A DNA stretch of 64,000 nt from Porodaedalea pini (taxonomy: Eukaryota > Basidiomycota > Agaricomycetes > Hymenochaetales > Hymenochaetaceae), in NCBI GenBank assembly GCA_002794775.1, contig NBAY01000002.1:372001-436000 (forward strand), written 5' to 3'. Within the stretch, counting starts at the first letter, position 1, and every line of letters starts with the position of its first letter. A program made the translations under genes and the position numbers. Below are positions 10,321 to 22,734 of the stretch, in pieces. The notes beneath the pieces were generated by a model, which worked only from the letters and a program-made list of their open reading frames with translations, had not been told where the DNA came from and ran no database searches.

Positions 10321-12500
10321 ATGGTGCGTTATGTTCTACTTTAGGTTCATGGAACACGTCCGATGTGTCTGATCAACCATGTCCGTTTAACGCTATTCTT
10401 CGACGTTCGTTTCCTCCGTTTAGGACGCGCGACACTCGGATCCTGAAGAATTCTACGTGAGGCAGAATCGGATAGGTGAGTTAACTGCCATCTTGTGCGT
10501 AAGAGACGGCGTCAAACTCAATCGTGCTGTTCCTAGGAAAGGGGTCATTCGGTGAAGTGTACAAGGGGTGAGCGACGTAGCGTCACACTTCGCCATCTGT
10601 TCGCTGAAACCCAAACGACTAGATATGATAAACGCACGCAGAAGACTGTTGCTATCAAGATCATTGACTTGGAGAGTGCGGAGGATGAGATAGAGGATAT
10701 ACAGCAAGAGATTCAGATATTATCGCAGTTAGATTCACAGCACGTTACGAAGTGAGCAAGCCTCCGGTTTTTTGGATTGTTTCTCTTCTCTCTATCAACC
10801 TCATTTGAAACAGATATCATGGATCGTTCTTGAAGGGATCAAATTTATGGATTGTGATGGAGTACGTTCAATAATTTTATTTCGTTGCGCGTGCGATTGA
10901 CCTATCTTACTAGATATTGCTCTGGAGGGTCCTGCTCTGATCTTGTCTGTCATTTCGAACGTTTGGAAAGTTTAGACAACTCATGGTCCCTGAACAGATG
11001 AAGCCTGGTACATTTCGGGAGGAATATATTGCAATTATTGTTCGTGAATTACTGAAGGGGTTGGATTATCTGCATATGGAGGGCAAGCTACATCGGGATA
11101 TTAAAGGTGCGTACTATCAGGACTTGAGCGTCTGAAATTCAACTTAAAATATGATCAGCCGCAAACATTCTGCTCTCGGCGACTGGCGACGTGAAACTGG
11201 CTGATTTCGGAGTGTCGGGCCAACTTTCAGGGACGTTGTCAGCTAAGAAAAATACATTCGTCGGCACGCCCTATTGGATGTCTCCAGAAGTCATCAAGCA
11301 GTCTGGCTATGATTACAAGGCAGACATCTGGAGCCTTGGGATCACAGCGATCGAGTTGGCGAAGGGCGAGCCGCCTTATGCTGAACTTCATCCCATGAAG
11401 GTGCTATTTCTGATTCCGAAGAATCCTCCACCTCAATTGGATGCGTCATTCTCGCGTCCGTTCAGGGAGTTTGTTTCGTTGTGCCTCCAGCGCGACCCTC
11501 GACAGGTAAACTTCGTTGGACTTCTATAGTGGTTGTGTAACTAATGTTGGGGCATTTCAGCGGCCTTCCGCACGAGACCTGCTAAAGCATAAGTTCGTGC
11601 GCATGGCTAAGAAGACGAGTTATCTGACGGAGCTTATCGAGAGGCATGAGCGATGGAAGGCAGAAGGTGGGGAGCGAACTGAAGATGAAGAAGCCGCTGA
11701 CGATGACATCACGTTTGTTGCTTCTCTCATATCTTTCGCACTTTTGCTGACTTCCTTTTCTATTCTGGTCACAGGGGACTTGCACAAGACATGGATGACC
11801 TCTGGGATTTCGGCACTGTGCGTCATGTCAGTCGCCAGTCGACTATTGGTCGTAGAGGAGATACTATCAACGGTAACAACGGCAATGTTTATGCCAATGC
11901 AAACACACCTCCCATCAGTCCATCTCGGACTCGCCCTACGGTTTCGACAAGCGCAAATGGCACACCAAAGGGACCGCGACGGACGGGGTCTGAGATTTCA
12001 TTGAGTTCGAGTATAACCACCAAGGGCGAGAAATTGCCTTCCCTGCCGCCGTCTGTACCTCAGACACCGACATCGTCGAGCTACACGGACTCGCAAGCGA
12101 CGGTTCGGCATGCCGAGCCACCTGTGCAGAGCAACGTAGCGCTCCAACTTGTAGATGATGATGAAGAGGACTACGGCGAGTTGCTGAACCCAGAGCCGTA
12201 CCCGCCTATGGCTCCGCAGCATGATCGACATATGCAAGACCTGCCGGATACCGCTATGCTGGATTCTGTAGTCCTTCCTGCTATTGCATCAGTAAGCTTT
12301 CTTGAGTTGTTGCTGGAGCACTGTCTTATTTTCATTGTGCCTAGCTCTTCCCTCGCGTGTCTACACAAGAGGCTCGAATAGCCCTTTCCTCACTCCAGCG
12401 AGCATTCACGGAAGCCGAACGGATTATACCTGGTGTCACGAACGAGCTTGTCAACGAAATTGTGGACTCAGTTGAACATGTCGAAGAAGTACCGGCGTGA
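10321..12500 (+). CDS. Ste20-family protein kinase, germinal-centre kinase III type
   Basis: Eleven exons (10321-10323, 10424-10475, 10537-10567, 10623-10751, 10814-10861, 10914-10944, 10998-11106, 11159-11505, 11561-11712, 11775-12291, 12345-12500) sum to 1575 bases, or 524 residues. The kinase domain is N-terminal and complete: [12 protein letters not shown] loop, VAIKIIDLE lysine, HRDIKAANILL catalytic loop, DFGVSG, and [10 protein letters not shown] in the activation segment. This pattern fits the MST3/Sps1/Nak1 branch, which acts with MO25-like partners on polarity, septation and cell-wall growth through NDR kinases. The C-terminal half is Ser/Pro/Thr-rich with a short conserved-looking helix at the end. 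The start is inferred: the first coding exon would be only ATG, directly followed by donor GTGCGT. Confidence 0.85.
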
Positions 12501-13144
12501 CGTGGGTCCTTAGTGTACCGTCCCCAGACTGCTGGATCGACGAGTAGTGACATTGGATCATGAGGACGGTCTTACTATCCATTTCGAGACTTGATCTCCA
12601 TACTTGCTAATAGCACTCTTCTCTGCTCTTTTACGTTTCTAGTGTTTCGCTGTTAACTCGTGCCTCTATACGGACATTGCGTTGCATTTCCGCACTACCT
12701 GATTCCATCATCATTCCTCTCCGATGCACTATTCAGAGCTTGAAACCTTGTACTATGTGTATTCTTACCAGCAACCTTGCATAACTTTAATGCATCACCT
12801 TTCAGATGAAGTGAGATAATTGATGGAGTGCGGGACAGGGAGAGATTAGCCTGATTATCTTGAACGTATCGGTAAAACACTTCTAACCTGTCTGCCTTTC
12901 TCCCAGAGCTAGCGAACGCTTCTCGGTCGTTCGATGCATTAGCAAAGGAAGCGAGCATGGATACAACAGAGTATTGATGCAGAAATAGAGTTGAAAAAAA
13001 AATCCATTAGAACTGCAGCTCAGTGAGTCCTCGCGTAAAACAGCGCTTGGGAACCTGGTTCTTCTGGCTCACCCTGCTCAAGGTAGAAAAAATATTCTTG
13101 ATACACCCACGTAAGATCTCAATAGAAATATCCAGCAAAAAGAA
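12501..13144. other. Tail-to-tail intergenic region
   Basis: This is the 3' flank shared by the kinase and SYO1. It holds short open frames only and nothing recognisable. Confidence 0.5.
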
Positions 13145-15660
13145 CTACAGCTTCAGATCCCTCCGATACTTGATAAAAGCCCTCAAATTCTTCAGGATCT
13201 CCTCGCCGCGCGCGCGCAGAGCCCGTCCGCCCTCCTTCTTCCGGTCAATCGCCCGGACGGCGCGGCGCACGCTGTCCACTGAGCGTGCGAGCGCCTCGAG
13301 GTACCCACCCTGACGGAAGTTGATGTCGTACGGCGCGGCCTCATCAGAGTAGATGTCGATCAGCGCGGAGGCCGCTTGGAAGATTGGCTCGGAAGGTAAT
13401 GTGGGTGCTGGTGGTGAGGAGGCAATGGCGAGGAGATAGTCGGATATAACCTATGGGAATCTCGATCAGTTGATGGATAATTTGCGAATGGAGGACTAAC
13501 ATACTCGATTAGCTTCGATGGAGTCTGGATATTGTGCAAGGCATTCCAGAGCGCCAATGCACTTCACTTTGACCTGAGAGTCCGCCGATGCATCGCAAAG
13601 CTGCATCAGCAGTTTCACTTGCTCCTCATCAGGCACCTGCAAATTTATCAGCAAAACCCAAAGAAAGCACATTTTGTGATGACTCACGATGCTGCCCTTC
13701 CAAATTCCTCCGATCCCCCACATAACGCCCACTGCGGCCTCCCACATCTCGCGTCTCCGCTCTTGACCACGTCCGCCTTCGAGACCGACCGCGCCGAGTG
13801 CTGTCCACAGCGCATCCCACAAACGCCGCGCATCGTTCACATCTGTGCGTGCTGCTCTTGGCCCTGAACCAGAGTCGTGCGTGAGCGCGAGAGCGAGGCA
13901 GGCGTTGTTGAGACATTCGATCGCACTGACGTGAATTGCGCCGAGTGCGGACGTCGTTGGCGGGTGTGCAGGTGGTGGTGACCCCGTGGACGCAGAATTT
14001 GTAGCCGACGCGAGGGGCGGGAAAGAGAGAGAAGTTGGTTGTAAGAGCGTGAGGAGTGGGGAAAGGATACTTTCTAGGAAGGAGGGCGCGGAGGGAGGGG
14101 AGCCATTGACTCTTAGCTCAAATTCGGGCTCGGCAATGTCCATCACGACGTCGTCTTTGTCCTCAGCATCCTCATCTTCATCGACATCATCATCATCATC
14201 ATCTGCTTCTTCCTCTGCTCCAGAAGCAGGCTCGGGATCCGGCAGCGTCGCACACACTCCAGTCAGGATCTCCAGGCTCAGCTGTACGTTACGCAGCTTC
14301 GTCTCGATATGCTCGAGCTCGCGTTCCGAAGGGGACTTATGATCCGACTTCGGCGTATTCTTAACGGAGGGCTTCTCCTTCTCCGCCCTCGGCTCCTCCT
14401 GCTCCTGGTGCACGAGCTCTAGCACGCGTTCAGCTGCCTCGGCGAGCGGGACGGACGTCAGAACAGGTGTGACCAGTGGCAGGACGATTGTGCGATCAAT
14501 GTCCACTGCGGATGCAGCGGATGGCGCGGGCACCGGCGAAATGTTCCGTAGGACGCCTGCGGATAGAAGCTTGACGGAGAGAAGCCTGTCTTCGGCGAGC
14601 TCCTTCGCTTCTGCGGATGTTGGAACTGGCGCAGAGTCTCCGCGAGCTACAGACAGGAGGCGAGCTGTAAATGAAGAGCTAGAGCGGAGCTCGTCGATTG
14701 CGGGTGGGTTGTCGTCTGTGAGGACGTACAGACATTGTGCTGCACACGTATTGGTGAATTAATCAAAACGCTCTCCTAGAATAAGCATAGCCACAAACTT
14801 ACCGGCGGCAGCGACGGTCCTCGACGGTAGCTTGTCGCGGTCCTCGAGGAAGGCCATGAGGAAAGGGACGAGATGGATGGCATTGATGGCGTTCAGTGAC
14901 TTGTTAGACGTCTCTCTAGTTTTCTGAGCGTCTGAGTTAGATAGAAGACTTGGAGAGGCTCACGATAGACACCAGATTAATGTAATGATGTTCTCAGCGA
15001 GTCCATAAACAAGTTCAGATGCATTCTCCGGAGCGGATTTAGGAGAAGTAACGAGATGGTGTAGAGCGTTAGATATCTAAACACAAAGTACGCAAAACTT
15101 CTTAGATCTTCGAAATAAATATCTGCTCACCTTCGGAATAAACGCTTGCAGCGGAGCAAGGATGTTTTTATTGTACATCTCCGCACAGATATCGTACCCG
15201 CCGTCTATGCATAAATTCCTATGCCGCGAATTCAGCTAACATTCTCGACTCACGATCAAGCGTACAATAGGAGACCACACACCTTAGCGCGCCCGCGGCC
15301 TCCACAATGACTTCCTCAACGCTGTCCGTGAGGCGATTTATGAGTGCGCCGACAATGTTTTTGCCCTGCAGGAGCCGCCGCGTTGAAGGATCATTTTGTA
15401 TAAGGTTGGAGACCGCCGAGCACGCCCAGGTGCGCTCTTGTGCATCAAAGCTCTCTAGCTGTACCAAACGACAATGAGCAGCGAGTCAGCCCAGTAATAA
15501 GAGTTTTAGTAGATTGACCGACCTTCTGAATTATGGGCAGGACTGCGTCCTTGCGTGATGATGTCGCTGCGGCCGCTTCGAGGCCCTTCGGCAGATGCGA
15601 GTCAGGAACTCGTACGGGGTTATGCCGCCTCGCTGCGCGCTTTTTCTGTGATTTTCCCAT
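13145..15660 (-). CDS. SYO1: Symportin Syo1, synchronous importer of ribosomal proteins Rpl5 and Rpl11
   Basis: Exons on the minus strand are 15660-15523, 15458-15283, 15218-15131, 15076-14964, 14915-14803, 14739-13688, 13636-13505 and 13450-13145, giving 2118 bases or 705 residues. The N-terminus MGKSQKKRAARRHNPVRVPD is the conserved Syo1 start, known to carry the import signal. ARM/HEAT-type helices follow, for example an ERTWACSAVSNLI repeat and NLCIDGGYDICAEMYNKNI. A long acidic run of Asp and Glu (coded around 14145-14215) matches the loop described in the family. The protein ends with a basic helix LKNLRAFIKYRRDLKL. Known family role: it brings Rpl5 and Rpl11 together through kap104 into the nucleus for 5S RNP assembly. 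Confidence 0.9.
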
Positions 15661-16559
15661 CTTTGGGGCAAGCCGTTAGCGACGTCGACGACGTTGGACT
15701 CGTCGTATGCGTGCCGCGTTCAGATTTTCTGGGTGCCGCGCGTTTTACGTAACCTTTTAAGGAGGAAGCTGCCCGTGCTCGTTAATATTCCTGTGCCGAC
15801 GAAGGCCATCCTCGACGTCGACGTGGACGTCGATGCCCTCTGCAGGCAGGTTTCAATAACGAAATTTGCTGCTCCGTTGCTCTATTTCCTCACCACCATC
15901 AAGGAAACGAAGGTCGTGGCCGGAGCCTTCGGTCACCTCGATGTAATGGCTCAACCACAAGAAGCTACCTATCTGGTCTTGCCGCGACGCAACGGCTACA
16001 ACGGCGACGGTACGCGCTGATAGAGGTGATGACACGTAACGATTGGTCTATCCACCCTGTGCTCGGTGTGATGTGCTTGCGTGGTGCGACGGCTCGGGCG
16101 CTCGCGGCTACCCGAGACAAATCGCACACTCGTAAGATCTCGATTTTGCGCCTTTGTCTTACTCGTCAAATTTCACGGGAAATGTACTGAGAGGGGCGCT
16201 GCCTGCGTGCTTATCATACTCTATTGACCAGGGCGGCCAAGTCATCCATCTCCACTCCGGTCTGCCAGCCTTATAACTCGTACTTGCAGCTTTTGCGCAG
16301 GTATTTTTGCCTTCCTTTTTCGCTCAGTCGTACCACTTGAACACCTCCATCCTGCATCCATCGTTCTGTGCCACGACAAGGCCGGTTCAATCGCACCTCA
16401 TATAGTCGTCCGATTCTGCAAAATAACTATATTAATCCTGACTCACCACTGTGGCGAGCCCCTTTGTGCAATGTTCTAAACTGTCTTGCGATTCCTTTGT
16501 CGCTCATCTGTTCTCCTCGCACAATCCTGGCTACTCATACCCAAAGCATCGGCGTCGAG
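15661..16559. other. Divergent promoter region of SYO1 and the next gene
   Basis: About 900 bases separate two divergent start codons. A 108-codon open frame at 15694-16020 has low-complexity, Asp/Val-rich coding and no ATG context I trust. I see no RNA gene. Confidence 0.4.
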
Positions 16560-18294
16560 ATGGACGTTGATTTCAGGCGGTGGGCGGTTAGCGTCGTGGG
16601 GTTCTCAATGGCGGTCGTTGGCTTCTTTTTGGTGAGTCCCGATTCCTTTGCTTTTGCCATGCACAACACATATTGACAACCAGAAGAGCGTAACAGTACC
16701 CGTTATCACCGCCGTCTTGCCCCAACTTAAAAGACAAACGCCCCAGGATGCGCATGGAAGAGCGCACCGACGGATTCAACCGCGCACAAGCCGCCAACTA
16801 CGACAGCAAGAGTCCTCGCCCACTGTGCCTCATGCTGTCGCATCAGAAACGGGTTCGGCAGACTCGTTGGAATCTTCTAACACGATACCTTCTGTGCTCT
16901 CGTCTTCTCACCATGCTCCAAGCACCATTCCCTCTCCCCTCTCAAACTCACCCGAGGCCCCTTTGCAGAGACTTCCTCCAGCCTCCCTAGTACCACATGA
17001 AAAGCGCGAACATGGCTGTAGCTCACCTGTGCAGCACGTCTGTACGCCTCAGAAATGCGCAGAGCGTGCGACTACATCGGCATCTGACTCAACGTCGGCA
17101 CCTCAAGAGAATGCCGGAAAGCGCACGAAGAGCAAGAGCAACGATAGGGATGGTGTAAGGGAGAGTAATGCGCGTCCGTTACGCGTGGTATCCTGGCTAA
17201 AGGCCTCGCCTCCGTCTTCATTGCTCCACCCTCAACCCACGCCGCGTTCCTCTGGTGAGAGCTCACGCGCTCCGGCGCTTGTTTTGCCTCCGCGTGCATC
17301 CACGTTTGATCAGGATGCTTTCGAACAGCATCCGCAGAATCGTCTTGCGCCGCGACGTGCGAGTACATTATTCAGTTTTCGGCGAATCTCTAAGGCCCCC
17401 GTCCACGCTGGTCGTGAGCCTACACCTGCGTCCCCGACCATGCTGACAATGACGCCAATGCCGGTGCCTATTGCTGAAGGAAGGAGGTCGGAGCCTGCAT
17501 CACCTTCTCCATCTCTGCATGATCTGCATGAGGCGCCTTCTGAAGCTGGAAGGACGGATCACGGCCGGAAGAGAAAGCTGTCATACTGTAAGTAATCCAT
17601 ACGGCTTTCCTTGCGTTTTACTCACGTTATTTCTTGTCTAGTCGCGCGACTGAAGAGAAAACATAGAGGCGAAGATAAAGCGAATGCAACACAACTGTAT
17701 AGCGAACCCGAACATGAGCCTGACGTTTCAGCAAATCATTCCCCTCATGCGAGCGAGCGCGGACGTCCGCGTGAGAACCGGCACCGCGTGTGCGAGCGGC
17801 ATCGTAGGCCTGCCACAGCGCCTACGGTGCCGCCGCCGCGTACCAACCCGTACGAGGCACCATACTTTTTCCCCTCGCCTACCTCGCCCGAAGCAGTCGA
17901 CTATGTCCAGCGTACGCGTATCGAGTACCGGCGCACCTCCACCAGTCCGTCTCCCGCAACGCGCACGCCGTACCGTAACGAATCAGGCTCTATCCCCCCT
18001 CCTTCGTTTACGGCTGCCCCTGGATCTGGCTCGACAGGCCAGGCAATGTCGACTCTACCACTTTCGCGCACGAGCGACCCAACCCCGCAGAGCGCGCCGG
18101 CACATCATGTCAATTTTGTGCCTTCTGCACCGGGGCGACATCGCAAGTCTGCATCCGCATCGGCTACGTCGCCTACAGTGGATGAGTTTGGCTTTGTGTT
18201 TTATCATCCCGCGCAGGCTTCCTCGCAGATGATTTCCCCCGGGTCAGCACACGAGACGCGTTCCGTTCTCAAGCGTGCGTCACTGGCGACGTGA
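16560..18294 (+). CDS. Membrane-anchored, largely disordered protein of unknown function
   Basis: Three exons (16560-16631, 16684-17587, 17642-18294) give 1629 bases or 542 residues. Exon 1 encodes most of a single hydrophobic segment (RWAVSVVGFSMAVVGFFL), probably a signal anchor. The rest is rich in Ser, Pro, Thr, Arg and His with no folded domain I can see. Short basic clusters (GRKRKLSY, ARLKRKHRGED) flank the last intron. I do not recognise a family. The reading frame is long, splice sites are canonical and the phases agree, so the gene itself is likely real. Confidence 0.65.
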
Positions 18295-18904
18295 AGCATA
18301 CGGGGACAATCTCGTTTGCGAATGAGGTATATTAACATCCGTTGTCCACCGCTTGGTGGTCGACAAACTTGTTTCCCTGTCCTCGCTCTGCATTGTAATT
18401 ATAGACGCCCCAGTTCAACCGTCTCTTGCGCATTCGTTTTATCTTTGCATACTTCTATCATCACATACCGCATCCTTGCATTCAAATTATTACGGTTCAT
18501 TTATCAATCCCCGCACATATCCATCTACATAACGGCTAGTCTTGTTGGCCTAATAATAATATCGTACAACTGTACCTTCCTCCCTCGTTCTCCTTTACTC
18601 CGCGTCAATTCGTAGTCTTATTTGAGATAATGTCAATTGTCTATTGAATGAACTTGTACTGAACGCGATCTTAGCTTAAGCTTGTTTTCATTTTCTTTAA
18701 TGGCATAAAAGGTCTCACAGTTGCACGTGATTCTGGCTGTATAATTTTGCACTACTCTGCACTATGCGCACTACTAGGGACGATAGAGAGGAAAAAGGAA
18801 AAAAAAGGAAGGGAAAGAGGAAAAAGAGAAAGGATTCTTCGTGGCTGCTGAATGCGTGACTACGTTAAGGTGAAGAAAAGGCCGTTATTTGGTAGAATTG
18901 TGGA
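18295..18904. other. 3' flank of the membrane protein gene and 3' end of the LINE
   Basis: The LINE ORF2 stop is at 18905, so the left part of this stretch should contain its 3' UTR. A polypurine run at about 18786-18833 lies here. I find no run of T on the plus strand that would mark a LINE poly(A) tail, so the element's 3' junction is not resolved. Confidence 0.4.
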
Positions 18905-21900
18905 TTATATGAGTTCGGGTGGGAGATCAGAATAATAAGGCATGGCGTCGGGAGGGCGACGGAAAGAGAAGAACGCGAATTGGATGAGAAGTATAAAATT
19001 GGAGGGGGCAAACCAGTTTGCGAATGAAAGTGGGAGGGTGGGTTGGTGAAAAAATTGACGACGAAGTTGTGAAAAGAAAGGGCAAACGTTAAGAATATGA
19101 TGGACGTCATGTTTAGTACAGAGGGGGTCCGGGCATCGGCGCGGTAGGTCTCGGTCATGCATATCGTGGGTGTTGAGAAGGATCCCAATTGCTCTCGACT
19201 GGAGGTGACGAGGGATACGCTTCTCGGGATGAAGCTTCAGGAAGGGCCGCAATTGGCGCCTTGGGTAAAGGATAAAGGGCGCGGTGGTAGTGCTGCGATG
19301 GTGTCGGAGGTTTAGGACACGGTTCCGCCATTTGGCCAAAAGGTCTGCGGAAAATCGCGAGTGTAGGTTTGGTAGTGTGACGGGCGCTAGGACTTTGCGC
19401 TGTGATCGTGAAGCTTGGGTTGCAAGGTGATCTGCTCGCGAGTTGCCTGGTAGTCCCATATGGGAGGGCAGCCATTGCACTGCAATAGTGGAGGCGGGAT
19501 GGTGCAGGGCCAAGAAAATACCGCAAAATCTGCGGAAGGCGGTGATAAATGTGGCATGTAATGGGTCCGCCGAGAAAATAAGGCGAGCGCAATTGGCAGA
19601 GTCTGACACGACGCGCAAATGGCAAGGGTGACTGCAGTGCGTGAGTAGAGTACTGAAACGTGAGATGCCGGCGATGAGCGCCTGCTGTTCTTCATAAAGG
19701 ATATTGCTCTGGATATGTGCGCTCGAAGTGGAGGACGCTAACTCGCGTCGGTTGTGCATGATGGAGAATCCGTGGCCGCCGATAGGAACGCCCTCGCGTT
19801 CAATGACTGAACCATCTGTAAATAGAAAATATTGAAAGGGGGGAGGGTGGTTAAAGAGACGGAGGAAAGATTGTCTGGCGAAAAGACTGTCTTTACGAGA
19901 AGTAAGGGGGACTAGGGACAGACGCGAATGGATAGGCGGAAGAATAGGATAAAGGTTGGTACTGGGTACAAGAATGTCAGCGGGAAGTAAATCTCGAATT
20001 TCTGCAGAAGGAGGGAGAGAAGAACGAGAGGATGATACATAGGATGTTATAAAGCGTTTGGCTTGATATTGTATGAAGAGATCAATTGGGGGGATTGAAA
20101 GTAAAGAGCCGGCTGCGTCTTTGTTAACGCTCTGAGAAAGTATAAGAGAAAGCACATGGTGTTGTACCGGTTCAAGAATTGACTGAATAGCAGGAGAAGT
20201 GGGAAATAATTGGGCGCCGTAAACGGCGACCGAACGAATAAGATTGAAATAGAGGAGACGGGCGTATTCAAGATATGCGCCATGAGATGAACGAAATAAA
20301 AAGGAGTGTTGATGAAGTGTGGAGAGGGCTTTATTGGCCCGAGACTGAAAATGTAAATAAGGGAGCAGTTGATGATGGAAAATGACGCCCAGCCATGTAA
20401 TATGGGGACGGGGACGAATGATTAGAGAAGGTGATAAAATGAGGGATGGTTGGTGATCTGGTTGTGTTGGGTAGGGAAAGTGAATGGTATTTTGACCGCG
20501 GATAGGGGTGAAATGAATGAGTTCGATAGAGTCTGGGTTGATAGAAAGGCCCAGTTGTGAGAATTGTAACGAAAGAAAGCGGTATTGGTTGCGCAAGCGA
20601 ATAAGGTTGGTACGCATACTCAGAGAGCGTGCGGCCAGGAGGTGGTCGTCCATGTAAGCAAAAAGGGGACGATTATAAGGGAATTGTTTGTAGTAGTTTT
20701 CAATGGCCGGAGCGGCCGCGAAAATTGAAATAAGAGGAGAGAGGGGGGACCCTTGAGGGACGCCCCGATTGGGTTTGATGAAAGTTTCTGAAAAGAATTG
20801 GTTGAAATGGAGGGAAATAGGTCGATCGTGCATCCAATGGGAGACACAATTGATGAGGTTGGGATGAATGTTGGACCAGGTTAAGCGGTCAATAAGGAGC
20901 GGATGAGAAATATTGTCAAAAAAACCTTGAATGTCAATGGTGATAATGGATGTTAATAGGCGGCGGGGGCGAGGCTCGTGAGGGCCAAGGCCTGGGGCGG
21001 TAGTAAAAAGGGAATTAATGTAGGGCTTGAAGTTGTTGAAATGCAGAACTTCGTAGCAGGCCGTCAGCACGGATAAGGCTTTCCGGCAGCCGTGCTGTGA
21101 AGAAGGAATAAGAGAGCGTTGTTCGAATATAGTTTGAAGGCGGTTAAAAAGAATGCGTTCGAAAAGTTTGCCCATCGTGTCTACGAGGGCTATCAGACAA
21201 AAAGATCGGGGAGGGAAAAATCAGAGTGTTTTGGTTTAGGGATGAATGTGATAATAGAATGTTTGAAGGACGAGGGGAAGTAGCCGAAAGAAAGGCAAAG
21301 AGAGAAGATTTGAGAAAAGAATTGTGGTTCAAGTTCGATAAAAAGTTTCAAATGAAGATAAGAGAAGCAGTTACTGCCTGGGGCAGTTTCGTTGTCGGTG
21401 CCCGTGAGGGCTTGAAGCATTTCGTCGACTGAGATGGGCTCAATTTCAACAGGAGGAGGGAGCGGATGCTGATCGCAATAGCCATTGGGTAGCACGGGGA
21501 AAAACGTGGAGCGGAAGAGGTCAGACTTCTCATTTTCGTTAATGGTGTAATGCCCAGACGAGAGTTTGAGGGCGCCAATAGGGTGTCGGTGGTGTGCAGT
21601 ACCCAAGTGTTTACGTCTCCAAATCGATGAGTGATCAGATTGATGGAGGAGATTGCTGAAGAATGTAGTTTTGGCTTGGGAGAGGGTCTGCTGGAGTTGG
21701 GTGAGGCTACCCGGGGACGGGTTGCTGTGATGCGCTTGGTAATCGCGACTGCATTGCTCGGTCCACCAAGAGTGGGGCCCAAAATACGTTCGGGGATTGT
21801 GCTTTCGCAAGAAGCGAGAAGCAAAGGAAGAAAAGGAAGTATAAAACGAATGTAATTTGGCGTCCAGGTGCGCCGGAAGGTGGATGTCGGAAGCGTCAAA

Positions 21901-22734
21901 TGCAAAAAGGTGTGAATCACGAAATTCGGAAATTAGGGAAGGAATGTCTCTTCTACGAATGAGGCGAAGGGGAGGAGTATCAGGAGGAGGGGTAAATGAC
22001 GTAGGTATGTTGAACGTAAGGGGGAGATGGTCCGAATGAAATTCAAATGAAGGGTCACTGATAAGAAGGGATTGGTTAATGAAGGGCGAAATATCCGAAG
22101 AACTGATGGCCAGATCTAAGGTAGAAGAGCCTTGGGGATGAAGGAACGTAGGTGTGGCAGGGGGGTTGGCGACCATGAAAGAGGAATTATGCAGCCATTG
22201 TAGAAGAGGTTCGGCTGAAGAGAAATAACGGGAGAGATGGGTGTCAGACCAAAGGGCAGAATGACGATTGAAATCGCCCACAAAGATGTGGGTGTCGGTG
22301 GGTGAAGGAATGGGGAAAGGGTCCTCAAAAGAGTGGGTACTAGGAGGGCTGTAGATATTCCAAATATAAAGAGGGGAAAGCGATGTGCCACGATCAATGC
22401 TGATAGTGACTTGGCAAATGGGACGAGAGAGATGCGGGTGGGAGCTGAAAAGGTGAGATACGCACGGATGAATGAAAGTCGCGCAGCCGGGACGAATGGA
22501 AGTGGATTGGGGGGGGAGTATGCATATAAAGGGGTCTGAATTGTGGGTGTTGAACTGTTTTTCACCCGATGCGGAAGTTTTGGATGGGGTGATAGTAGTA
22601 ATAGTGGGGATTTCCTGTAAACAAAGAATGTCAGGGCACAGAGTGCCACGCTGAAAGAGGGATTTAAAGAGAAGGTCAGTTGTAGGTTCGGAGCGCCGAA
22701 CGTTAAGAGAAAGAATGGAAATGGTTGTATTCAT
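18905..22734 (-). pseudogene. LINE ORF2: endonuclease, reverse transcriptase, RNase H, frameshifted
   Basis: The first half (22734-21193) is an exonuclease-endonuclease-phosphatase fold with LCLQEIP, IYSPP, GDFNRHSALW, STLDLAISS and SDHLPL. The second half (to 18905) has reverse transcriptase motifs GVPQGSPLSPL and YMDD (catalytic), then an RNase H with FTDGS, an E in the helix (EEQQALIAG), VSDSANC and a QWLPSHMGLPGNSRAD segment. A missing base near 21197-21204 separates the two frames just before the DTMGKLFERILFNRL segment. All catalytic residues I looked for are present, so decay may be recent. Confidence 0.85.

Noticed and set aside
18786..18833. Poly(A) tail of the LINE
   Set aside because: The run is purine-rich on the plus strand, but a minus-strand LINE would need a run of T on the plus strand; the 3' end stays unresolved.
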